Positions 1-6,241 of a stretch of 6,337 nucleotides of DNA are shown here, piece after piece (position 1 is the first letter of the stretch; each line of letters opens with the position of its first letter). The stretch spans positions 1 through 6,337 of the forward strand of contig CABUVB010000110.1 in assembly GCA_902494815.1 (NCBI GenBank), given 5' to 3'. Made by a program: the position numbers and the translations under genes. This stretch comes from an uncultured Collinsella sp. (GTDB lineage: Bacteria; Actinomycetota; Coriobacteriia; Coriobacteriales; Coriobacteriaceae). The notes beneath the pieces were generated by a model that was not told the DNA's origin, searched no databases, and worked only from the letters and a program-made list of their open reading frames with translations.

Positions 1-2
1 AT

Positions 3-1343
3 AACCCCATGCGCTACACGAGCGTCCCCGATGTTGTCCCGGGCCACGGCATCTGGGCCGAGGCCGGTTTCAACGAGCTCAATGTGGGCATGTCCGCAAC
101 CGAGACGCTCACCACCAACGAGCGCGTCCGCGGTGCCGACCCGCTCGTCGACTACGTACCCGCCAAGGGCAACGAGGGTGAGGACGGCTATGTGCCGGCG
201 CAACCTGGTGGCCTGGGCGAGGAGGATATGGTGACCCTGGTCCTGCCGTACGCCAAGTCCGCCCGCGACGGCGTTCGTATCCTGGGCGACCTGCTCGAGC
301 GCTACGGCACCTACGAGAACAACGGCATCGCCTTTAGTGACGTGGACGAGATCTGGTGGCTCGAGACCATCGGCGGCCACCACTGGATCGCCAAGCGTGT
401 GCCTGATGACGCCTATGTGACCATGCCCAACCAGCTGGGTATCGACAGCTTTGACCTAGACGACGCCGAGGGCGCCCAGACCGACCACATGTGCTCGGCC
501 GACCTGCGCTCCTGGATGGCCGAGTGGCATCTGGACCTGACGTTGGGCGTCGAGGGCGACGGTCCGGCAACGGTCTTTAACCCGCGCGAGGCCTTTGGCT
601 CGCACAGCGACAGCGACCATGTCTACAACACGCCGCGCGCCTGGTACATGCAGCGCTGCCTCAACCCCGGCGACGTGTGGGACGGCCCCGACGCCGACTA
701 CACGCCCGAGAGCGACGATATCCCCTGGAGCCGCGTGCCCGAGCGTAAGGTGACCATCGAGGACATCAAGTACGTGCTTTCGAGCCACTACCAGAGCACG
801 GAGTACGACTGTTACGGCAGCAAGGGCACGCCCGCCACGCGCGGCGCCTATCGCCCCATCGGCATCAATCGCAACAGCCAGCTCGCCGTGCTGCAGCTGC
901 GCCCCTATGCGCAGCCGGCCTACCGTGCCGTGCAGTGGATGGCCTTTGGCTCCAACTCGTTTAACGCGCTGGTTCCGCTGTACGCCAACGTCGAGACCAT
1001 GCCCGAGTACTATGCCGACACGCAGGCTCGCGTGACGTCCGAAAACTTCTACTGGGCCAACCGCCTGATCGGCGCCCTGGCTGACGTCCGTTTCCATGAG
1101 TGCGGCCGCGCTGTGGAGGACTACCAGGAGAAGGTCGGCGGCATGGGCCACAAGCAGATTCACGACGTTGACGCTGTCGTAGCCGCGCTGCCCGAGGCCG
1201 AGGTGCCTGCCGAGCTCGCCCGCGCCAACGAGGCCTTTGCCGAGCTCGTGCGCGTGGAGACCGATGCCCTGTTGGGCAAGGTGCTCTACACCACGAGCTG
1301 CGCCATGAAGAACTCTTTCGCGATGAACGACAACGTGAGGTAG
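3..1343 (+). CDS. C69-family dipeptidase (U34/PepD-type), 5' end outside window
   Basis: This encodes the main part of a peptidase family C69 (U34) enzyme. These are N-terminal-nucleophile hydrolases that cleave dipeptides or short peptides. Family-typical stretches are visible: MSATET-x-TTNERV-x-GADPLV near the start, then EIWWLETIGGHHW followed by a VPDDAYVTMPNQ-like segment, FNPREAFG, and RAWYMQRCLNP. The reading frame is open to the window edge: codons before the first ATG (base 9) read Asn-Pro and continue the family's usual P-M-R-Y-T-S segment. That ATG is therefore internal, not the start. The family has a catalytic Cys at or next to the mature N-terminus; it lies in the missing part, perhaps 60-100 residues upstream, so activity cannot be judged. 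The frame ends with TAG. There is no signal peptide or membrane segment in the visible part. The next gene on the same strand is about 100 bp away, and I see no strong terminator between them. Family assignment is firm; substrate specificity is unknown. Confidence 0.88.
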   Translation, partial: NPMRYTSVPDVVPGHGIWAEAGFNELNVGMSATETLTTNERVRGADPLVDYVPAKGNEGEDGYVPAQPGGLGEEDMVTLVLPYAKSARDGVRILGDLLERYGTYENNGIAFSDVDEIWWLETIGGHHWIAKRVPDDAYVTMPNQLGIDSFDLDDAEGAQTDHMCSADLRSWMAEWHLDLTLGVEGDGPATVFNPREAFGSHSDSDHVYNTPRAWYMQRCLNPGDVWDGPDADYTPESDDIPWSRVPERKVTIEDIKYVLSSHYQSTEYDCYGSKGTPATRGAYRPIGINRNSQLAVLQLRPYAQPAYRAVQWMAFGSNSFNALVPLYANVETMPEYYADTQARVTSENFYWANRLIGALADVRFHECGRAVEDYQEKVGGMGHKQIHDVDAVVAALPEAEVPAELARANEAFAELVRVETDALLGKVLYTTSCAMKNSFAMNDNVR

Positions 1344-1377
1344 GGATTTCCCGTCGATTGAATAGCGCTAAAACGCT

Positions 1378-1407
1378 TTGTCGCTTTCGCTCAATCTTGG
1401 GTACAAG
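1378..1407 (+). promoter_or_regulatory. Candidate promoter of the phasin-like/kinase operon
   Basis: A -35-like TTGTCG at 1378-1383 (4 of 6 to TTGACA) is followed after 18 nt by a -10-like TACAAG at 1402-1407 (4 of 6 to TATAAT). This would place transcription start near 1414, about 30 nt before the ATG at 1443. The match is moderate and purely by eye. Read-through from the dipeptidase gene is also possible, because no clear terminator separates the two. Confidence 0.35.
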
Positions 1408-1442
1408 AACGCCAATGCAGTTGTTTGTGATTGGAGACAACC

Positions 1443-1859
1443 ATGGTTATGAAACTCGATCAGCTTGTTAACGGCGCCATTAACGTGGGCTTTGGCGCTG
1501 CCGCCGTTGCTGTCGAAGGCGGCAAGAAGGTTCTCGACGACCTTAATACCAAGGGCGAGCAGGTTCGCAAGGACGCCGGCGCTCCCGATATCGCCCGCAG
1601 TGTGTCCGACATGTTCGAGCAGGCCGGCGGTACCATCTCCGATCTGACCGAGCGTCTGGGCATGCAGGGCGAGACCGCGGCCCAGCGCGTGCTCGATGAG
1701 CTCATCCTTGCTCGCGTCCGCGTTATGACCGCGTCCGAGCGCACGGCCTTCCTGGCCCACGTGCGCGACATCGTCGATTCGGTCGAGGACAACGTGACCT
1801 CGGTGCCCGTCGAGTCCGTTGAGCCCGACGATGCGAAGGATACCGAAGAGGCCGAGTAG
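1443..1859 (+). CDS. Phasin-like small helical protein
   Basis: This is a 138-aa acidic protein, predicted cytoplasmic, with no signal peptide or cysteines. I chose the ATG at 1443 because GGAG at 1433-1436 lies 6 nt upstream. The frame could be opened earlier at a TTG (1431), but that codon overlaps the ribosome binding site. A second ATG at 1449 is a weaker alternative. Residues 1-40 begin with a glycine/alanine-rich amphipathic segment (LVNGAINVGFGAAAVAVEGG), then KKVLDDLNTKGEQVRKD. This resembles the N-terminal pattern of small phasin-like proteins, sometimes annotated as polyhydroxyalkanoate synthesis regulators. The middle (about 55-115) is predicted helical and the last 20 residues are Glu/Asp-rich. 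Phasins coat storage granules or membranes, but nothing here shows a polyester pathway, so a scaffold or regulator role for the adjacent kinase is equally possible. The stop lies 8 nt before the kinase start, indicating one operon. The name rests on pattern, not a catalytic signature. Confidence 0.55.
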   Translation: MVMKLDQLVNGAINVGFGAAAVAVEGGKKVLDDLNTKGEQVRKDAGAPDIARSVSDMFEQAGGTISDLTERLGMQGETAAQRVLDELILARVRVMTASERTAFLAHVRDIVDSVEDNVTSVPVESVEPDDAKDTEEAE

Positions 1860-1867
1860 CAGCGCAG

Positions 1868-3631
1868 ATGGCAGATTCCACCACCGATTACAACAATCTA
1901 GATCCCTTGGGTGACGAGGCGGCGGTTGCCGACGAGGTCGAGGCCGCCGTTTCGGGCGCTCGCAAGAAGCCGCGCGCTGTCGATATGGTCCCCGAGGAGC
2001 CCGACGCGATGGCGCCGGATGAGGAATACCAACTCACGCCGGCGGGTCGCCGCGAGCGCATTGGGCAGATTGTTCGCTTGGTCAAAAAGTACCGTGTGTG
2101 GGATAACCTCACGCCGGTCCGCTTGCGCCGCCTGCTCGAGGAGCTCGGCCCCATGTTCGTCAAGATGGGGCAGATTCTGGCCAACCGTTCCGAGATTTTG
2201 CCGCAGCGGTTTTGTGACGAGCTGCGCCGCCTGCGCTCCGACGTAGAGCCGGTGCCATATGAGGTGGTGCTCCGCTGCTTGGAAGAGGAGTACGGCCAGC
2301 GCTTGGGGCAGATGTTCGACGCAATCGACCCCAATCCGCTCGGAAGCGCTTCTCTTGCGCAAGTTCACCGTGCCCGTCTGGTGACCGGCGAGGATGTGGC
2401 CGTTAAGGTGCAGCGCCCCGGCGCGCAGCAAGTCATGGCGCAGGACATCGACATCATCCGTTCGGTGGTGCGCATCGTCTCCAAGTTCGTCAACACCGAC
2501 CAGTTTGTTGACCTGCACGGCGTGGTCGAAGAGCTATGGACCTCGTTTCGCGAGGAGACCAATTTTTTGGCCGAGGCCAAAAACCTCAACGATTTCTATG
2601 ACTTCCATAAGAGCGTCCATGGCGTGTCGTGCCCCAAGTCCTATCTGGACCTTTGCACCGAGCATGTCGTGGTCATGGATTACGTCGACGGCATCTCGAT
2701 TGCCGATCCCGAGCGTCTGGTGGCCGAGGGCTATGACCTGGAAAAGATTGGCGCCGCGATCGTCGAGGACTACTCGACGCAGGTGCTCGACGACGGCTTT
2801 TTCCATGCCGACCCGCATGCGGGAAACATCATCCTCAAAGATGGCATCGTTTACTTTATTGACCTGGGCATGGTCGGGCGCATGTCGAGCCACGACCGCG
2901 GTATCGTTAAGGACATGATTTTCGCTGTGGCCGAGGGCGACGTGCCCAAGCTCAAGGATTCGCTCATGCGCTTTGCCGTGACGCGCGGCGATTCGGCCGA
3001 GCTCGATCATTCGGCCTTTTTGTCTGATTTGGACTTTATCGTCGCCGACTTTGCGGGTCTTGACCTTAAGGATCTTGATATCGGCGAGTTTTTGACCTCG
3101 CTGGTGAATCTGGCGCGCAAGAACGACGTTGAGTTGCCTAGCGTGGTGACGATGTTCGCGCGCGGCATGGTGACGCTCGAGGGTCTGCTGACCGAGTACA
3201 TGCCCAACGTCAACATGATCCAGATCATCCAGACGCATATCAAAAATGAGAAAAGCACCTATGCGCGCGTGCGCGATATGGGGCGCGATTTTGCCGCGAG
3301 TAGCTATCGAGCGGCAAAAGGCTCGCTCGAGGCGGCCGAGTATCTGGGCTTGGCGTCGCGCATGCTCACGCGCGGCCAGCTTAAGGTAAACACGCAGATC
3401 ATGAGCAGCGATAAGGCGCTGCGACAGCTGGGTGGAATTATCGACCGCATGTCGATGGCAATTGTGATCGCCGGTCTGTTTATCGGTTCGTCGGTGGTGT
3501 ACTACGCGCGCATCGAGCCGGTTGTGTTTGGTATCCCGGTCATTGGCTTTATGGGCTACGTGAGCGCGCTGGTGCTGGCGCTTATGCTGGGCCGCAATAT
3601 CTGGCTCAACAGTCACGGCGGCAAGCACTAG
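1868..3631 (+). CDS. ABC1/AarF/UbiB-family atypical kinase
   Basis: This is a complete 587-aa member of the ABC1/ADCK/UbiB atypical protein-kinase-like family. The order of motifs is textbook: KxGQ at residues 99-102 (KMGQ), an alanine/serine-rich nucleotide loop at 158-167 (LGSASLAQVH), the VAVK lysine at K180 followed by VQRP, an EExNFLAEAKN segment near 229-239, the hinge VVVMDYVDG near 267-275, the catalytic loop HADPHAGN at 313-320, and the metal-binding D332 in FIDLG. The C-terminal 60 residues hold two hydrophobic segments (about 530-547 and 555-575), as in membrane-anchored UbiB proteins. Residues 1-50 are an acidic, poorly conserved tail. Homologues support ubiquinone synthesis or lipid handling. 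Collinsella-type anaerobes are not thought to make ubiquinone, so I leave the gene symbol empty. No strong Shine-Dalgarno sequence precedes the ATG, and with the previous stop 8 nt away translational coupling to the phasin-like gene is likely. It ends with TAG and is followed by a terminator at 3683. Confidence 0.95.
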   Translation: MADSTTDYNNLDPLGDEAAVADEVEAAVSGARKKPRAVDMVPEEPDAMAPDEEYQLTPAGRRERIGQIVRLVKKYRVWDNLTPVRLRRLLEELGPMFVKMGQILANRSEILPQRFCDELRRLRSDVEPVPYEVVLRCLEEEYGQRLGQMFDAIDPNPLGSASLAQVHRARLVTGEDVAVKVQRPGAQQVMAQDIDIIRSVVRIVSKFVNTDQFVDLHGVVEELWTSFREETNFLAEAKNLNDFYDFHKSVHGVSCPKSYLDLCTEHVVVMDYVDGISIADPERLVAEGYDLEKIGAAIVEDYSTQVLDDGFFHADPHAGNIILKDGIVYFIDLGMVGRMSSHDRGIVKDMIFAVAEGDVPKLKDSLMRFAVTRGDSAELDHSAFLSDLDFIVADFAGLDLKDLDIGEFLTSLVNLARKNDVELPSVVTMFARGMVTLEGLLTEYMPNVNMIQIIQTHIKNEKSTYARVRDMGRDFAASSYRAAKGSLEAAEYLGLASRMLTRGQLKVNTQIMSSDKALRQLGGIIDRMSMAIVIAGLFIGSSVVYYARIEPVVFGIPVIGFMGYVSALVLALMLGRNIWLNSHGGKH

Positions 3632-3682
3632 AGGCTGCGGCCGTCACCGCATTTTCCTATCGCAAACAATAGCTTTTACCTT

Positions 3683-3710
3683 GGGCTTCGCCTGCGTGCG
3701 AGGCCCTTTT
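3683..3710 (+). terminator. Intrinsic terminator after the kinase gene
   Basis: A 9-bp stem (GGGCTTCGC at 3683-3691 against GCGAGGCCC at 3698-3706, with one G-T pair) closes a 6-nt loop and is followed directly by TTTT at 3707-3710. It lies about 50 bp after the kinase stop, facing the right way, and separates that operon from the riboswitch transcript. The short stretch between the stop codon and this hairpin (3632-3682) shows nothing else. Confidence 0.88.
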
Positions 3711-3737
3711 GCGTGATACCATTTTGACGGTAATAAT
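3709..3737 (+). promoter_or_regulatory. Candidate promoter for the riboswitch transcript
   Basis: The best -10 candidate is AATAAT at 3732-3737 (5 of 6 to TATAAT). A weak -35-like TTGCGT at 3709-3714 lies 17 nt upstream and overlaps the U-tract of the terminator. Initiation would fall near 3744, just before the proposed first helix of the riboswitch (3747), which fits well. A TTGACG at 3724-3729 is a better -35 sequence, but its matching -10 would lie around 3746 and transcription would then begin inside the riboswitch's first helix, so I prefer the first arrangement. Confidence 0.4.
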
Positions 3738-3746
3738 CGATGGCCT

Positions 3747-3923
3747 AGATGGTGGTGCGGAGACGCACGAATGCGCGGTTATCCTGCGCATTTGGGAGAA
3801 TCGGGGTGCAAGTCCCCAGCTGTACCAGTAACCGTAATTCCTCTTGGCTCGGGATGCTCGCGTCGCAGATCGGACGACGTGCCCGAGTCGTTAAGGTTAA
3901 GTCGGATCGCCTTCCATCTTGCA
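3747..3923 (+). promoter_or_regulatory. Cobalamin (B12) riboswitch
   Basis: The core reads GGGAGAATCGGGGTGCAAGT at 3794-3813, followed by CCCCAGCTGTACCAGTAACC. This matches the conserved cobalamin-riboswitch pattern GGGAA..GGTGCAAgTCC..gCTG..cc..aac. The B12-box-like segment AGTCGGATCGCC lies at 3900-3911. Helices I can pair by eye: AGATGG 3747-3752 with CCATCT 3914-3919 (closing P1); GTGCG 3755-3759 with CGCAC 3764-3768 around a GAGA tetraloop; AATGCGC 3770-3776 with GCGCATT 3786-3792; GGGG 3803-3806 with CCCC 3814-3817 around the L5 loop TGCAAGT; and a peripheral arm CTCGGG 3848-3853 / CCCGAG 3882-3887 with inner CGTCG 3861-3865 / CGACG 3875-3879. Cobalamin riboswitches normally turn expression off when adenosyl- or hydroxo/methyl-cobalamin is abundant. 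The controlled gene is the DUF4430 protein downstream. Which cobalamin form binds cannot be told safely by eye. Confidence 0.88.
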
Positions 3924-3984
3924 TGCGGCTGCGGCGTATGCCGCCGGTGTGCATAGGGCTCTGGAGGGAAGGGGGACCCCGATG
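3918..3984 (+). promoter_or_regulatory. Putative expression platform of the riboswitch
   Basis: After the B12 box comes CTTGCA (3918-3923), the exact complement of TGCAAG (3807-3812) in loop L5. Next is a GC-rich hairpin, GCGGC 3931-3935 / GCCGC 3940-3944 around GTAT, possibly extended by TGCAT 3920-3924 / GTGCA 3949-3953. A purine-rich run GGAGGGAAGGGGG (3963-3975) follows, in front of an in-frame ATG at 3982. GGAAGG (3967-3972) is the exact complement of CCTTCC (3910-3915) at the end of the B12 box. No U-tract follows a hairpin here, so control at translation is more likely than transcription termination. The rest of the leader up to 4053 shows no further recognisable element. Confidence 0.45.
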
Positions 3985-4053
3985 GGGGAACTCGAGCGCA
4001 ACATGCGCGATGACGTGGGGCAGTCTCAAGGCAACGCTCCAAGTACAGACAGT

Positions 4054-4058
4054 AGGAG
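4054..4058 (+). promoter_or_regulatory. Ribosome binding site deciding the start of the DUF4430 gene
   Basis: AGGAG at 4054-4058 lies 4 nt before ATG 4063 and 10 nt before a second in-frame ATG at 4069. It favours a start here over the in-frame ATG at 3982. The codons from 3982 to 4062 include AGT, ACA, AGG and AGA, which are uncommon in the neighbouring genes, so that stretch looks like leader rather than coding sequence. Confidence 0.6.
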
Positions 4059-4062
4059 ACAA

Positions 4063-6241
4063 ATGGATATGTTTGAGGACGAGCGCCAGCGCGTCTCGCA
4101 TCGCCGTGGCGCAATTGCGCGCGGCGTAGCCAAGCGCGGCCTGGTGGCATTCCTGGCCTTCGCGATGGCCTTTGGCACCACACCGGCTCAGCTGTGAGCC
4201 GAGGGCGCCGAGGGCATTGCCGAGGCTGTGGCTCAGGCTGCGACGCCGGGCGAGGACGCAGCGCTTGCGGGCGGTACCGCCGAGCAGAGCGGCACCGAGG
4301 TCTCGGATTCCGAGGGCGCGCCTGCAGCTAGTGCCGCCACTACAGAGGCAGCAACTGGCGACGAAGGCTCGGCGACGGGGGAGAGCCCTGCTACGAGCGA
4401 GCAGTCTTCGACGGCATCCGCTGGCCAAGCAGGATCTGCCGCCGCGACTGCCGTCCAGACAGAGAACCCGACAGAAACTGGCGATGTCGCCAAGAAGCAA
4501 GTCGAGGTCTCGTTCTCGATTATCGGCACCGATGCCGACGGCAAGGCTCAGACCTGGGTGGCACCTACGCAACTCAAGCTCGACGAGGGCGCGACGGCTG
4601 CGGATGCCTTCGTTAGGCTGCAGCAGAAGACGGGCTTCAAGGCGGACTACGATCCGAACACGGCATACGGTTTCTACCTCAAAAGCATCACATCCCCGAG
4701 CGATGGCCGTACGCTTGCCTTCGATCCGGCGACTTATGCCTACTGGCAGCTGTTCGTCGACGGCGCGTCTTCCTCGGTTGGCGCGAGCAGCGTCAAGCTC
4801 ACCCAAGGGCAGAAGATTGAGTTTGCCTATACGGCTGGTAGCGCGTCCCCTGTCGTTAAGGACCAGGTTGCCGCAAATGTGACCGTCATTGGTCGCGATG
4901 CCCAGGGCAAGACTCAGACTTGGGTCGATAACGCGCAGTATGTGGTGACGTCCGGCTCGAGCGCGCTTGATCTTACGAAGGTCGCACTCGAGGCGAACGA
5001 CATTGACGCCGTTGCTGCGGGCTCCTTCATTCTGAGCCTTAAGTACAACGGTGTTGAGCTGGGTACGCCCCAAGAGTATTCGACCTATTGGCAGCTGTTC
5101 ATCAACGGCAAGTCGAGTGACTATACGGCGGACAATGTCACCATCCATGCCGGCGATACCGTTACGTGGTTCTACGGTGGCTGGGGCGACCAGCTGCCCT
5201 CCGATTCTGTCCATGCTTCTGTTCAGGTTCTCGGTAAGGACAAGGACGGCAAGCAGCAGGTTTGGGCTTCGACGGGCCAGACGAGTCTCAAGGCAGGCTC
5301 CACTGCCAAGGATCTCCTTGAGCAGACCGGCCTTAAGCTCGATGCTAGCGAATCGTCTTGGGGCTGGTTCCTCAACGGCATTTATTCGCCGTTCGATGGT
5401 AAGTCCTATGGCTGGGATGCTGCGACCAATAGCTATTGGCGCTTCTACGTAAATGGCAAGTTCGCCGACGTTGGCGCCGGTGCCTACGAGCTCCATGAGG
5501 GCGATGCCGTCACCTTTATGTATGGTGCTGACGCCGATGCCCTCCCCGGTCAGGTGCTTGGATCCGCCGATGTTATCGGTCCCGATGTCAACGGGAACAA
5601 TACGCGTTGGGGCACGGCAAGCAATGTTTCTCTGCCCGAAGGCTCCACGGCCCAGAACCTTATTGAGGCAGTTCTGAAGGCCAAGGGCGTTGCGTACAAC
5701 GGCTCCCAGAGTGGTGAGTACTGGTTCCTGAATTCCATTACTTCGCCGTTCGATCACAAGCCGTATGGTTGGGATGCTGCGACCAATAAATATTGGCATC
5801 TGTATATCAACGGAGAGCCCTCCTTACTCTGCGCCAATCAGATTACGCTCAAGAGCGGCGATAAGGTCACGCTTGCCTATACCACCGATAATTCGCCCAT
5901 GCCCGATCCCGACAAGATTGTCGTGGATCCGAGCGCGACAACTCCTGATTGGGATGCCGAGTGGGCCGGCTACGGCAACAGTGGCAACGGTTCGACCGTA
6001 ACGGATGCCAAGACGCCTGCGCAGGCCGCCGGTCTTAAGTGGGCCTTCGATTGGAAGGCCGAGTCTGGTCAGCAGTATGCCAACTGCAGCGAGCCTGTCA
6101 TTGCTAACGGCTTTGTGTACATCGCGACCGAGAACGAGCTCATTAAGATCGATTCGTCCACGGGCAAAAAGGTTGCCTCTGCGCCGCTTGCCTCCAAGGT
6201 GAGCTATACCTCTCGTCCGATCTATACCAATGGCCTTATCA
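4063..6241 (+). pseudogene. Secreted four-DUF4430 protein with PQQ-like propeller, interrupted twice
   Basis: Read from ATG 4063, the product starts with a basic n-region (SHRRGAIARGVAKR) and a hydrophobic core GLVAFLAFAMAFG (about residues 27-39), then TTPAQL: an export signal. Codon 45 is an in-frame TGA (4195-4197). After it the same frame is open to 6240. It gives an Ala/Thr/Ser/Glu-rich linker to about base 4500, four DUF4430 domains (4501-5886), a Pro/Asp linker, and the first strands of a PQQ-like beta-propeller (about 5944-6240, with SEPVIANGFVYIATENELIKID typical of a blade). DUF4430 has the fold of the transcobalamin/intrinsic-factor C-terminal domain. Each unit carries the YW-[QRH]-[LF] motif matching WQL in those carriers. 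A cobalamin riboswitch upstream supports a corrinoid-binding surface role (inference). The propeller is lost from 6242, where an insertion-element-like end begins and the frame stops after 12 unrelated codons at TAA 6277-6279. I know of no gene symbol. Either lesion alone would likely stop production of the full surface protein. Confidence 0.8.
4501..5886 (+). repeat. Four tandem DUF4430 (transcobalamin C-terminal-like) repeats
   Basis: Units lie at roughly 4501-4836, 4867-5178, 5209-5535 and 5554-5886, each about 104-112 residues. Each begins with a strand ending in Gly-x-Asp or similar (IIGTDADGK, VIGRDAQGK, VLGKDKDGK, VIGPDVNGN), followed by a tryptophan strand. Each ends with a YW strand (YWQLFVDG, YWQLFING, YWRFYVNG, YWHLYING; Tyr codons at 4741, 5086, 5434 and 5791), then a Gly-Asp/Gln-x-[VI] strand. 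Units 1, 3 and 4 carry an SP-[SF]-D-[GH] turn and a following Asp-Ala/Pro-Ala-Thr. Unit 2 lacks that turn and is the most divergent. Units 3 and 4 are the closest pair, also at DNA level: both contain the 19-mer TGGGATGCTGCGACCAATA (5413-5431 and 5770-5788). Confidence 0.85.

Noticed and set aside
456..1163. Minus-strand frame opposite the dipeptidase gene
   Set aside because: Shadow of a well-supported coding region; no domain signature and no start signal.
2534..3628. Minus-strand 364-codon frame opposite the kinase gene
   Set aside because: The His/Arg/Val-rich translation has no motif and lies entirely antisense to an intact kinase.
3919..4197. A separate 92-codon small gene ending at the TGA
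   Set aside because: Its first part is riboswitch platform and leader sequence, and its last 44 codons are the signal peptide of the downstream DUF4430 gene in the same frame, so it is the front end of an interrupted gene.
4195..4197. Genetic code with TGA as tryptophan
   Set aside because: The three intact genes end in TAG and none in TGA, which is suggestive, but every tryptophan in them is TGG and Coriobacteriia use the standard bacterial code; a mutation or sequencing error is simpler.
4195..4234. TGA read as selenocysteine, with a possible hairpin GAGCC 4196-4200 / GGCTC 4230-4234
   Set aside because: The stem is short with a 29-nt loop, the position is in a signal peptide/linker with no redox role, and no selenoprotein family fits.
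3745..5799. Very long open frame on the minus strand (684 codons) across the riboswitch and DUF4430 gene
   Set aside because: Its translation is Arg/Leu/Ala-rich with no recognisable domain, it runs antisense to clear DUF4430 repeats and through the riboswitch, and long antisense frames are common opposite GC-rich coding DNA.
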